Both the position numbers and the translations under genes were made by a program. The notes under the pieces are model-generated. The model searched no databases and was not told the DNA's origin. It saw nothing but the letters and a program-made list of their open reading frames with translations. This document shows positions 15,379-23,467 of a DNA stretch of 41,064 nt, piece by piece (the first letter of the stretch is position 1; every line of letters starts with the position of its first letter). The DNA is from DATILI01 sp035476635 (GTDB taxonomy: Bacteria; Pseudomonadota; Gammaproteobacteria; Burkholderiales; Burkholderiaceae_C), in the NCBI GenBank assembly GCA_035476635.1, contig DATILI010000026.1, positions 1 through 41,064 of the forward strand, read 5' to 3'.

Positions 15379-16079
15379 TGCGTCAATTGATTCTCTTGCC
15401 CGGCCTCGCCGGCGACACCGTGATGTGGCAGCCGCAACTCGCGGCACTGCCGGCCGGCTTGCAAGCGCACGTGACCGATGTGCATGCCCGCCATGGCGCT
15501 ATCCCGGAAATGGCCGCGGCGCTGCTGCGCGAGCATGAAGGAGAGCTCATCCTTTGCGGTGCGTCCATGGGCGGCATCATCGCGATGGAAGCCGTGCGCC
15601 AGGCGCCGCAGCGCATCCGCGGCCTGGCCCTGCTCGGCACCAATGCCCGGCCCGAGACGGCCGAAATGCGGGCCCTGCGGGAAGGCGCGATTGCCGTGTT
15701 CTTCCGTGAAGGCGGCGTGGAGGAAATCATCCGGGCCAATGTAGCCCTGGCCTTTCACCCCCGCCAGGCCGCGGACGCGGCGCTGGTGGACAGCTATCTT
15801 TCGTTTGTCTTGCGCGCCGGTGCCGAGCAACTCATTCGCCAGAACCGCGCCATCATGAGCCGGCCCGATGCGCGGCGGCACCTGGCCCAGGTGCGCTGCC
15901 CCACGCTCGTGATGTGCGGCGACGCGGACCAGCTCACGCCACCCGAATGTTCGCGCGAAATTGCGCAATTGATTCCGAACGCCGAACTCGTCTGGGTGCC
16001 GCAATGCGGCCACATGCTGACGATGGAAAAGCCAGCGCTCGTCAATGCCGCCCTGCTCGCCTGGCTGGCGAAGCTCTAG
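15378..16079 (+). CDS. Alpha/beta-hydrolase fold protein
   Basis: This 233-residue serine hydrolase has a complete triad: nucleophile elbow GASMGG (about residue 59), acid CGDADQLTPP and histidine CGHMLTMEKP. It begins at ATG 15378-15380, sharing one base with the stop of the FeeM-PilZ gene, so the two are translationally coupled. Substrate unknown. Coupling to an acyltransferase makes an esterase, thioesterase or N-acyl amidase role plausible, but this is inference. It has no signal peptide or membrane segment. It ends 12 bp from the convergent coaD. Confidence 0.8.
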   Translation: MRQLILLPGLAGDTVMWQPQLAALPAGLQAHVTDVHARHGAIPEMAAALLREHEGELILCGASMGGIIAMEAVRQAPQRIRGLALLGTNARPETAEMRALREGAIAVFFREGGVEEIIRANVALAFHPRQAADAALVDSYLSFVLRAGAEQLIRQNRAIMSRPDARRHLAQVRCPTLVMCGDADQLTPPECSREIAQLIPNAELVWVPQCGHMLTMEKPALVNAALLAWLAKL

Positions 16080-16091
16080 TCCCGCGGACAC

Positions 16092-16592
16092 TCACTCGCG
16101 GCCGAGGCTGCGCACCTTTTCGGCCAGGCGCAGCTGCACTCCGGGCGAAACGAACTTGTCGACTTCTCCGCCCAGCAGGGCAATCTCGCGCACAAAGGTG
16201 CTGGAGATGAACTGGTACTTGTCGCTGGGAGTGAGGAACACGGTTTCCACGTTCGGCATCAGGCTGCGGTTCATGCCGGCCAACTGAAACTCGTAGTCGA
16301 AGTCGGTCACCGCGCGCAAGCCCCGCACCATGGCCTTGCCGCCGCGCTCCACGACAAAGTCGCGCAGCAGGCCCGAGAAGCTTTCAACTGTGACCTGCGG
16401 GTAATCCTTGACCACTTCCCGCGCCATCTCGATGCGCTCCTGCAACGTGAACAGCGCTTTTTTGTGGTGCCCCGCCGCCACGGCGACGATCACCCGGTCA
16501 AATAGTTGCGTGGCCCGGCGAACCACGTCTTCGTGGCCCAGGGTCATGGGGTCAAAAGTACCGGGATAGACGGCAAGCACGTCGTGGCCCAT
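16092..16592 (-). CDS. coaD: Phosphopantetheine adenylyltransferase
   Basis: This enzyme catalyses the fourth step of coenzyme A synthesis, transferring AMP from ATP to 4'-phosphopantetheine. The 166-residue protein opens with YPGTFDPMTLGHEDV, the nucleotidyltransferase T/HxGH site, followed by KKALFTLQERIEM. It has GLRAVTDFDYEFQLAGMNR and the C-terminal ISSTFVRE, all diagnostic. The family's usual length is 155-170. It lies downstream of rsmD on the same strand, 54 bp away, the common rsmD-coaD pairing. Confidence 0.97.
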   Translation of the reverse strand: MGHDVLAVYPGTFDPMTLGHEDVVRRATQLFDRVIVAVAAGHHKKALFTLQERIEMAREVVKDYPQVTVESFSGLLRDFVVERGGKAMVRGLRAVTDFDYEFQLAGMNRSLMPNVETVFLTPSDKYQFISSTFVREIALLGGEVDKFVSPGVQLRLAEKVRSLGRE

Positions 16593-16646
16593 GGCTTCTT
16601 CTCCTCAAACGGTCCAGGACCACGGCAGTCCCGGTTTTTCAGCGCA

Positions 16647-17228
16647 TTATGCCGCCCGCACCAGCAGGTGCGCATGAACCGCGCCGGCCTTGAGGTAGCG
16701 ACGGACTTCCAGGCCGAGCGGCGCCAGCGCTTCGGAGTCCCAGGCGCGCGGCGCTTCCAGGTAGACAAAGCCCCCGGCAGCCACAGCGGCGGCCGCTGCT
16801 TTCAGGGCGGCCTCGAACAGGCCGCTGTCAAAGGGAGGGTCCAGGAATATTGCATCCGCGCTGTCGGGCGGCAGGCGCCGCAGCGCAGCGATGGCATCGC
16901 CGCGCTCCACGCGCACGGAGGCAGCCTGCAGCTTGCCCTGGATCGCCTTGAGCTGGGCCACCAGGGCCGCGTCCTGCTCCAGCAACAGCACATCGCGGGC
17001 GCCGCGCGAAGCCGCCTCGAACCCCAATGCGCCGGTGCCAGCAAAGGCATCGACACAGCGCCAGCCGCCCAAGTCCTGCCCCAGCCAGTTGAACAGGGTC
17101 TCGCGCACGCGGTCCGGCGTCGGGCGCAGGCCTGGCCGGTCGGCCACCGGCAACAGCGTGCGCTTCCATTGGCCGCCGACAATGCGCACCTGGTTCGCTG
17201 GCCCGCCGCCGGCCTTGGGCTTGTTCAA
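16647..17228 (-). CDS. rsmD: 16S rRNA (guanine(966)-N2)-methyltransferase
   Basis: This enzyme methylates G966 of 16S rRNA in the small ribosomal subunit. The start is TTG 17226-17228: GGAGG lies 7 nt upstream, and the codon overlaps the stop of the M16 peptidase gene (TTGA). The result is a 193-residue protein beginning MNKPKAGGG, close to the usual 190-200. Family motifs are RIVGGQWKRTLLP, RPTPDRVRETLFNWL, the SAM-binding DAFAGTGALGFEA and the catalytic FLDPPFD. The same frame stays open for another 295 codons upstream, but those overlap the M16 peptidase gene and are not coding. Confidence 0.93.
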   Translation of the reverse strand: MNKPKAGGGPANQVRIVGGQWKRTLLPVADRPGLRPTPDRVRETLFNWLGQDLGGWRCVDAFAGTGALGFEAASRGARDVLLLEQDAALVAQLKAIQGKLQAASVRVERGDAIAALRRLPPDSADAIFLDPPFDSGLFEAALKAAAAAVAAGGFVYLEAPRAWDSEALAPLGLEVRRYLKAGAVHAHLLVRAA

Positions 17229-18565
17229 GACACGCCTCCAACCACCACTGTCACCATTTTTTCCGGCTGCAGTTTGCGCGAAAATGCCGCCTTGACCTGC
17301 TCCACGGTCACCTTCTCCACCTGCTGGGCCCAGGTATCCAGGTAGTCCAATGCCAGGCCGTTCCAGGCGATGTTCGCGACGTTGTCCAGCAGCTTGCGGT
17401 TGCTGTCGATGCGCAGCGCGAAGCCACCAACCAGGTTGTCCTTGGCGGCCTTGAGCTCGGCCTCGGTTGGCCCCTCGGCCACGAACCGGGCCAGCACTTC
17501 GCGCGAGACCTGCACGGCCTGCTGCGCCTGGTCGGGCCGGGTCTGCAGGCCCAGCGTAAATGCGCCCGCATGCAAGCCCGGCGAAAAATAGCTGTACACG
17601 CTGTAGCTCAGGCCTCGCTTTTCGCGCACTTCGGTCGACAGGCGCGAGACAAATCCGCCGCCGCCCAGGATGTAGTTGCCGACCGTCAAGGCAAAGAAGT
17701 CGGGGTCGGTGCGCTTGAAGCCCGGCTGGCCGATGAAGACATGGGCCTGGGCCGAATCGAACGGGATGCGCCGCTCTTGCGCCTGCGCCAGTGCGTGCAC
17801 TTCCGGCACGGTCGGCAGCACGGCGCAGGTACGCGCGGGCAATTGCGAAAACAGCTGCGTCACCAACGCGTCGGCTTGCGAACGGTTGAGCGCACCGACG
17901 ATGCTGACCTTGGCGTGGCATGGCGCCATGAGCCGCGCATACAGCGTCTTCATGTCGACCGTGCCGATGCGCGCGATGCTTGCCTCGGTCATTTCGAAGC
18001 CATAGGGATGGTCGCCATAGACGGCCCCCGCGTAGGCGCGCCCGGCGATCGTGGCGGGCCGGGTGTTGGCTTCTTTCAGCGAAGCGCCAATGCGCTGGCG
18101 ATCGCGCTCCCATACGTTTTCAGGAAACGCGGGTGCGCCCAGCTGCCGCGCGGCCAGGGCGCCGACCTTGGGCAGCAAATCGGGGTAGCTCAGTGAGCGC
18201 AAGGAGAAGCTCAGCCGATCAGCGCCGGCGCTGGCGCCAAACGACGCCCCCAGGTCGGCCCAGGCCTCGCTCAGGGCGTTTTCATCCAGCGCAGGCTCCG
18301 TGCCGCGCGCCTGGACGCCCTTGGAGAACTGCCCGGCCATGACGCTGGCCAGGCCGGCTTTTTCCGCCGGGTCGCGCCGACCTCCGGCGTCAAAGTCGAT
18401 TTGCACGTCGACCATCGGAATCACCGGGCTTTCCACCAGGTAAACCTGCGCGCCGTTGGCCTGGGTCCAACGTTGGATGGGGATGCCGGCCATTGCATGG
18501 CACGTGCCCAACAGCACCAAGGAGATGGCCGCAAGGATTCGGGAGGTCGTATTTTTCATTGTCAT
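17225..18565 (-). CDS. M16-family peptidase-like protein lacking the zinc site
   Basis: This periplasmic protein of 446 residues has a signal peptide (to about residue 26, CHAMAG). It has the M16 fold with the C-terminal substrate-binding Arg/Tyr pair in REKRGLSYSVYSYF. The HxxEH zinc motif is absent: the equivalent place reads LASVMAGQFSKG. It should therefore act as the non-catalytic partner of the active M16 protein encoded 15 bp upstream, as in the two-subunit arrangement of mitochondrial processing peptidase. Its stop overlaps the TTG start of rsmD. Confidence 0.9.
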   Translation of the reverse strand: MTMKNTTSRILAAISLVLLGTCHAMAGIPIQRWTQANGAQVYLVESPVIPMVDVQIDFDAGGRRDPAEKAGLASVMAGQFSKGVQARGTEPALDENALSEAWADLGASFGASAGADRLSFSLRSLSYPDLLPKVGALAARQLGAPAFPENVWERDRQRIGASLKEANTRPATIAGRAYAGAVYGDHPYGFEMTEASIARIGTVDMKTLYARLMAPCHAKVSIVGALNRSQADALVTQLFSQLPARTCAVLPTVPEVHALAQAQERRIPFDSAQAHVFIGQPGFKRTDPDFFALTVGNYILGGGGFVSRLSTEVREKRGLSYSVYSYFSPGLHAGAFTLGLQTRPDQAQQAVQVSREVLARFVAEGPTEAELKAAKDNLVGGFALRIDSNRKLLDNVANIAWNGLALDYLDTWAQQVEKVTVEQVKAAFSRKLQPEKMVTVVVGGVS

Positions 18566-18580
18566 GGTTGATTCCCGCGC

Positions 18581-20011
18581 TCAATGCCTGGAGCCCGGCG
18601 GCGGCGTGCGTGGCTTGCGTCCGGGCTCCGGCGGCTGGGGCCGGAGCACCGCCACCGTGAGCTTGTCGTCGCCAAAGTATTTCGCGGCCACCGCCTTCAC
18701 TTGCTCCGCGCTGACGCCGCGCAAGCGTTGGATCAAGCGCTCGCCCGCATCCAGCGGCAAGCCCTGGGCCCAGTAGTTGCCCAGCTCGCGCGCCTGGTTG
18801 AAGACCGAGTCCAGCTTGTAAACCTCGCTGGCTACCCACTGCGTCTTCACGCGATTGAGTTCGGTTTCGGTGACGCCTTCGCGCGCGATGCGCGCCACTT
18901 GTTCGCGCAGCGCGGCCTCGACCTGCTCGGCCGTCTTGCCCTGCGCCGGCACACCATCCAGGACGAACAGCTGCGGGCCGCGCCCCCAGAGGCCGTTGTA
19001 GGCGCCCGCGCTGTCGGCAACGCGGTCCGTGCCTTGCGTCAGCGCACGGTCCAGCCGCGCGCCGCTGTAGCCGTCGAGCACGGCGGACAACACGGTCAAT
19101 GCCAGCGCGTCGCTGTCGGCCTGTTCGCTGATCGCAGGCTGGCCGCCGTTTGCTGGCGCCAGGCCGGTGAGCTGGGGTACCTTGAATGCCAGGGACACAT
19201 AGGCCTGCTCTGCCGGCGCCTTGAAATCCATGCGCCGCAAGCCTGCTTGCTCCGGCTCCGTGCGTGGCTTGCGCGCGGGCACGGCACGCGGGGGGATGCC
19301 ACCATAGTGTTTTTCAGCCAGGCGCCGTACCTGGGCCACGTCCACGTCGCCTGCCACCACGACGGCCGCATTCGCCGGGGTGTACCAGCGCTGGTAGAAC
19401 TCGCGCACGTCCGCGGGGGTCATCGCATCCAGGTCGCTCATCCAGCCGACAATCGGGCGCCGGTAGGGCGAAGCGACAAAGATCGCGGCACTCATCGCCT
19501 CGTTCATCAGCGCGCGCGGGTTGTCTTCGGTGCGCAGGCGGCGCTCTTCCTTCACCACCTCGATCTCGCGGGCGAACTCTTCGTCGGGCCACTGGTTGCG
19601 CGCGAAACGATCGGCCTCCAGCCGCATCACATCTTCCAGCCGGTTCGCCGGGATTTGCTGGTAGTAGCCGGTGTAGTCGCGCGCGGTGAAGGCGTTTTCG
19701 CGCCCGCCCAGCGCCGCCACGCGGCGCGAGAAATCGCCGGGCTTGAGCGTTGGCGTGCCCTTGAACATCATGTGCTCCAGCGCATGGGCCACGCCCGTGG
19801 TGCCATCGACTTCGTCCATCGCGCCCACGCGCACCCAAAGCATGTGGACTGCGGTTGGCGCACGGCGGTCAGGCTTGACGATGACCGTCAGCCCGTTGGA
19901 AAGCGTGAATTGCTCGACTTTGGGAAGGGTTTGGGAGGACGTCGGTGGAGGAGTTTGGGCGTTTGTGGCCAGGCCGGCCAACAGAAAAAACAGGGGTATG
20001 AGTCGTTTCAT
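18581..20011 (-). CDS. M16-family zinc metallopeptidase, catalytic subunit
   Basis: This secreted peptidase of 476 residues begins at ATG 20009-20011 with a signal peptide LIPLFFLLAGLATNAQ. The inverted zinc motif HALEH is at 76-80, and the distal glutamate lies in the EVVKEERR region near 156. It forms a unit with the zinc-less M16 protein 15 bp downstream; together they probably form a heterodimeric periplasmic peptidase. The substrate is not known. The C-terminal tail is Pro/Arg-rich and probably disordered. It is divergent from ftsY with only 29 bp between start codons, so the two promoters must overlap. Confidence 0.92.
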   Translation of the reverse strand: MKRLIPLFFLLAGLATNAQTPPPTSSQTLPKVEQFTLSNGLTVIVKPDRRAPTAVHMLWVRVGAMDEVDGTTGVAHALEHMMFKGTPTLKPGDFSRRVAALGGRENAFTARDYTGYYQQIPANRLEDVMRLEADRFARNQWPDEEFAREIEVVKEERRLRTEDNPRALMNEAMSAAIFVASPYRRPIVGWMSDLDAMTPADVREFYQRWYTPANAAVVVAGDVDVAQVRRLAEKHYGGIPPRAVPARKPRTEPEQAGLRRMDFKAPAEQAYVSLAFKVPQLTGLAPANGGQPAISEQADSDALALTVLSAVLDGYSGARLDRALTQGTDRVADSAGAYNGLWGRGPQLFVLDGVPAQGKTAEQVEAALREQVARIAREGVTETELNRVKTQWVASEVYKLDSVFNQARELGNYWAQGLPLDAGERLIQRLRGVSAEQVKAVAAKYFGDDKLTVAVLRPQPPEPGRKPRTPPPGSRH

Positions 20012-20040
20012 AGAATCGTGTGATTCTAAGAACGCACCCA

Positions 20041-21129
20041 ATGTTCAGCTTTTTCAGGAAAAAAACACCTACTCCCCCCGCGGCACCCGAAATTTCAGCG
20101 CCCCTGCCGCCCATCTCGCTGCCCACCTCGGCGCCTGCGCCTGCGCCTGCGCCTGCCGGCAGCCTGATCGGCAGCGCGCTGGTCAAGCCGATCGAAATTC
20201 CAGCGGCCACGGCCCCTGCCGCCCCCGCCGAGCGCGAACGCTGGCTCGACAAGCTCAAGGCCGGCCTGCGCAAGACGGGTTCGAGCATTTCCACGGTATT
20301 CACCGGAACGCAGATCACAGAGTCGCTCTACGAAGAGCTCGAAGCCGCGCTGCTGATGGCCGATACCGGAGTGAAGGCCACGGAGCAACTGCTGGGCGAA
20401 GTCAGGCAGCGCGTCAAGGACAGCGGCGTCACACATCCCGTGGCGGTGAAGAATGCGCTGATCGAATCGCTGACCCGCATGCTCAAGCCGCTTGAAAAGG
20501 CTTTGGTGATCGGCCAGCAGCAACCGACGGTCATCATGGTGGCCGGCGTCAACGGCGCGGGCAAGACCACCTCGATCGGCAAGCTCACGCGGCATCTGAG
20601 TGCCGAAGGCGCCACGGTGCTGCTGGCAGCGGCCGATACCTTTCGCGCCGCGGCGCGCGAGCAATTGGGCATCTGGGCCGATCGCAACACCGTGGAAATC
20701 ATCAGCCAGGAAGGCGGCGACCCCGCCGCCGTGAGTTTTGACGCCGTCAGTGCGGGCAAGGCGCGCGGCAAGGATGTGGTGCTGGTGGATACGGCCGGGC
20801 GCCTGCCCACGCAGTTGCACCTGATGGAAGAGCTCAAGAAGATCAAGCGCGTAGTGCAAAAGGCCGATGCAACCGCGCCGCACGAAGTTCTGCTCGTGAT
20901 CGATGGCAATACTGGCCAGAACGCCCTGGCGCAGGTCAAGAGCTTTGACGACGCGCTGCAACTCACAGGCCTGATCGTCACCAAGCTGGACGGCACGGCC
21001 AAGGGCGGCGTGCTGGCCGCCATCAGCATGGAACGGCCGGTGCCGGTCTACTTCATCGGCGTCGGCGAAAAGCTGGAAGATCTGGAGACCTTCAATGCGC
21101 GCGAGTTCGCGCAGGCGCTGCTCTCCTGA
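20041..21129 (+). CDS. ftsY: Signal recognition particle receptor
   Basis: This SRP receptor GTPase docks ribosome-nascent chain complexes at the inner membrane. The start ATG 20041 gives a 362-residue protein, MFSFFRKK..., with a basic, membrane-binding N-terminus. A short Pro/Ala linker follows (Ala-Pro repeats at about 31-39) in place of the long acidic A domain of E. coli. The N domain begins near 65. The G domain has P-loop GVNGAGKTT at 169-177, DTFRAAAREQL, DTAGRLPTQ and TKLDGTAKGG. The family is unmistakable. Confidence 0.97.
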   Translation: MFSFFRKKTPTPPAAPEISAPLPPISLPTSAPAPAPAPAGSLIGSALVKPIEIPAATAPAAPAERERWLDKLKAGLRKTGSSISTVFTGTQITESLYEELEAALLMADTGVKATEQLLGEVRQRVKDSGVTHPVAVKNALIESLTRMLKPLEKALVIGQQQPTVIMVAGVNGAGKTTSIGKLTRHLSAEGATVLLAAADTFRAAAREQLGIWADRNTVEIISQEGGDPAAVSFDAVSAGKARGKDVVLVDTAGRLPTQLHLMEELKKIKRVVQKADATAPHEVLLVIDGNTGQNALAQVKSFDDALQLTGLIVTKLDGTAKGGVLAAISMERPVPVYFIGVGEKLEDLETFNAREFAQALLS

Positions 21130-21138
21130 GAACTTGCG

Positions 21139-21176
21139 GGACAGACCAGGAATTGCGAAGCAATTTTTCTCTGTCC
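21139..21176 (+). terminator. Two-tier hairpin after ftsY (terminator, possibly a REP-like remnant)
   Basis: An outer stem GGACAGA / TCTGTCC encloses an inner stem AATTGC / GCAATT closed by GAA. GCGAAGC is an unusually stable mini-hairpin. The inner stem is followed by TTTTTCT, as in a rho-independent terminator. The GGGACAGACCA start resembles, from memory, palindromic intergenic repeats common in this order; I cannot confirm this without a search. Confidence 0.45.
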
Positions 21177-21198
21177 TCAACTGATCAGACGGGACAAC

Positions 21199-21225
21199 TC
21201 AAGTCCGCGCCTCTTTTGCCGATAG
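21199..21225 (+). promoter_or_regulatory. Probable sigma-28 (FliA) promoter
   Basis: TCAAGTCC (21199-21206), exactly 11 nt, then GCCGATAG (21218-21225), fits the flagellar sigma-28 consensus TAAAGTTT-N11-GCCGATAA (7 of 8 in the -10 box, 5 of 8 in the -35). The predicted start is near 21233, 27 nt before the ATG of the following gene. Confidence 0.7.
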
Positions 21226-21259
21226 AGATAGATCGTCCTTCGGCACGCGAGGTGGCACC

Positions 21260-22303
21260 ATGAGAGTTGACGCATCTGCTATCCAGTTCAGCACCTCGCA
21301 TGTCGCCACGCGCCACCACGCCAAGCTAACCACGCTGAACATGTGGGTCGGCGATCGCCGGCCAGACTTTGAACGACAAGGGCGCGTCTCGATTTCGCCC
21401 GCGGCCATCGCCAGTGCCGAGACAGAGCAGTCCGCCACGGTCCAGGCCATCGAGGAAGCGGCCAAAGCAGTCGAGAACGATCCGAAGATGCTGCTGATCC
21501 GTGCGGTGATCGAAATGCTGACCGGGCAGGAGGTCAGGCGCTTGTCATCGCATTTGTCTGCACCGACACCGGCGCCAGCCACCGGGATCAAAGACCCGAA
21601 CGCCGCCACCGCAACCAATGCGCCGCAGCGTGCCGGTTTCGGTTTGGAATTCGACCACCACGAGGTCTACGAGGAAACCGAGCAGACCTCGTTTCAGGCG
21701 CAGGGACTCGTACGCACGGCCGACGGCCAGGAGATCCGATTCGAGATCCGCTTGCTGATGCAACGCAGCTATCGCGAAGAAACCAAGGTTTCGATGCGGC
21801 TGGGTGACGCGGTGCAAAAAGACCCGCTGGTCGTCAACTTCGCCGGCACCGCTGCTCAGCTGCAAAGCCAGCGCTTTGACTTCGATCTGGATAGCGACGG
21901 CGCACGCGAGCAAGTCCCTCTCCTGGCCGGCAATCGCGGCTTCCTGGCGCTGGACTTGAACGGCAACCGGCGCGTCGACTCGGGCCGCGAACTGTTCGGA
22001 CCGGCCACCGGCGATGGCTTCAGCGAGTTGGCGCAGCACGACCACGACGGCAATGGCTGGATCGACGAACGCGACCCGGTCTTTGGGCAACTGCGCATCT
22101 GGACGCCGGAGGGCGAAGGCCCGGGCGCGCTGGCCTCGCTGGCAGATCGCGGGGTTGGCGCGATATCGTTGACGCACGCCGAAACGCCGTTCGAACTGCG
22201 CAACGCGAACAACCAAAGCCTGGGGACCGTGCGCGCCACCGGCGCTTACCTTGCGGAAAACGGCAATGCAGGCACCGTGCAGCAAATCGACCTGACGTCC
22301 TGA
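21260..22303 (+). CDS. Uncharacterised protein with EF-hand/dockerin-like Asp-rich loops, behind a FliA-type promoter
   Basis: I do not recognise a named function. The 347-residue protein has no clear signal peptide or membrane segment. Residues 1-125 are variable, with a Pro/Ala linker near 101-115; 126-205 are rich in predicted beta strands. The conserved-looking part holds three acidic loops: DFDLDSDG (207-214), DLNGNRRVD (232-240) followed by SGRELFGP, and DHDGNGWIDERD (261-272) followed by PVFGQLRIW. These resemble calcium-binding loops of EF-hand or FG-GAP/VCBS-like proteins and suggest calcium binding. ATG 21260 follows GAGGTGG. The likely sigma-28 promoter just upstream links it to the flagellar regulon. 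It is not co-transcribed with selD, which converges on it. Confidence 0.75.
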   Translation: MRVDASAIQFSTSHVATRHHAKLTTLNMWVGDRRPDFERQGRVSISPAAIASAETEQSATVQAIEEAAKAVENDPKMLLIRAVIEMLTGQEVRRLSSHLSAPTPAPATGIKDPNAATATNAPQRAGFGLEFDHHEVYEETEQTSFQAQGLVRTADGQEIRFEIRLLMQRSYREETKVSMRLGDAVQKDPLVVNFAGTAAQLQSQRFDFDLDSDGAREQVPLLAGNRGFLALDLNGNRRVDSGRELFGPATGDGFSELAQHDHDGNGWIDERDPVFGQLRIWTPEGEGPGALASLADRGVGAISLTHAETPFELRNANNQSLGTVRATGAYLAENGNAGTVQQIDLTS

Positions 22304-22332
22304 AGCCAACCGATCGGGCTTCCCTTTGGCGT

Positions 22333-23418
22333 TCAGCGGACGATCAGCCGCACCGCCCCGACATCCGTCTTGCGCGCCCCCACCTCGCCGATCTCGGCCG
22401 CCGCCGCAAAGCCGTGGCGGCGAAAGACCGCCAGCACTTCGTCCACCGCGTCGGCACTGCAAGCCACCAGCAGACCACCGCTGGTCTGCGGATCGCTCAG
22501 CAGGGCCTGGTCCGCGGTGCCAAATTCGGAAGGCAGCACCACCTGCTGGCCGTAGCCCGTCCAGTTGCGCCCGGATGCCCCGGTGATGAGGCCCTGCGCC
22601 GCCAAGCCATATACGCCCTCGAGCAAGGGAACGCGCGCCCAATCGAGCCGTACCGAGCAAGCCGAGCCGCGCGCCAGCTCCAGCGTGTGGCCCGCGAGAC
22701 CAAAGCCGGTGATGTCCGTCAGCGCATGCACGCCTGGCAGCGCCGCGAGCTCCGGCCCGGGAGTGTTGAGCTGGGTGGTGCTGGCGATCATGGCGGCATA
22801 ACCGGCCGCGTCCAGGCGGTCCTTCTTGAGCGCGGCTGAAAGCACGCCCACGCCGAGCGGCTTGCCCAGCACCAATCGGTCACCAGGCCGCGCGTCGGCA
22901 TTGCGCTTCACCCGTTTGGGATGCACCAGGCCGAGCGCCACCAGCCCGTAGATCGGCTCGACTGAATCGATGGTGTGGCCACCGGCGATCGGAATGCCCG
23001 CCGCGCGGCACACCGATTCGCCTCCGGCAAGAATCTTGCCGATGGTGGCCGTGGACAACACATTCACCGGCATGCCGACCAGCGCCAGCGCCATGATCGG
23101 CTGGCCGCCCATGGCGTAGACGTCGGATATCGCGTTGGTGGCGGCGATGCGGCCGAACTCGAACGGATCATCAACGATAGGCATGAAGAAGTCCGTCGTC
23201 GCGACCAGCGCCTGCGTGTCGTTGAGCTGGTAGACGGCTGCGTCATCAGCCGTCTCGATCCCCACGAGCAACTGTGGCGGCACCGGCATGCCGCTAGTGC
23301 TCTTGAGGATTTCAGACAACACGCCGGGCGCGATCTTGCAGCCGCAGCCGCCGCCGTGCGAGAGCGAGGTCAGGCGAGGCTCGGTGGTAGCAGGGACAGC
23401 GGCGGCGGTAGCAGGCAT
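22333..23418 (-). CDS. selD: Selenide, water dikinase (selenophosphate synthetase)
   Basis: This enzyme makes selenophosphate from selenide and ATP, the selenium donor for selenocysteine and 2-selenouridine. The 361-residue protein has the catalytic N-terminal GGGCGCK with Cys25 and Lys28, matching Cys17/Lys20 of E. coli; it is a Cys form, not a selenoprotein. Also present are TTDFFMPIVDDPFEFGRIAA (metal binding), NAISDVYAMGG and DPQTSGGLLVA. No selA, selB, selU or tRNA-Sec is seen nearby, so its use (selenoproteins or tRNA modification) is not settled here. It follows the vanZ-like gene on the same strand, 49 bp away. Confidence 0.96.
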   Translation of the reverse strand: MPATAAAVPATTEPRLTSLSHGGGCGCKIAPGVLSEILKSTSGMPVPPQLLVGIETADDAAVYQLNDTQALVATTDFFMPIVDDPFEFGRIAATNAISDVYAMGGQPIMALALVGMPVNVLSTATIGKILAGGESVCRAAGIPIAGGHTIDSVEPIYGLVALGLVHPKRVKRNADARPGDRLVLGKPLGVGVLSAALKKDRLDAAGYAAMIASTTQLNTPGPELAALPGVHALTDITGFGLAGHTLELARGSACSVRLDWARVPLLEGVYGLAAQGLITGASGRNWTGYGQQVVLPSEFGTADQALLSDPQTSGGLLVACSADAVDEVLAVFRRHGFAAAAEIGEVGARKTDVGAVRLIVR

Positions 23419-23467
23419 GGAGCAGCTTTCAATTCAAGGTAGATCGCAGAGGCGCCCACCATTGTCC

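Noticed and set aside
14014..15447. Long minus-strand open frame (477 codons) opposite the FeeM-PilZ gene
   Set aside because: It is antisense to a clearly recognisable protein and its translation is rich in His/Gly/Arg/Val without any family pattern, as expected from GC-rich third positions.
16647..18113. A 488-residue form of RsmD with a long N-terminal extension
   Set aside because: The extension is the M16 gene read in another frame. A TTG start at 17228 with GGAGG gives the normal RsmD length.
18584..20023. Plus-strand open frame of 479 codons across the M16 peptidase gene
   Set aside because: The minus strand encodes an M16 peptidase with signal peptide and HxxEH; the plus-strand product has no recognisable motif.
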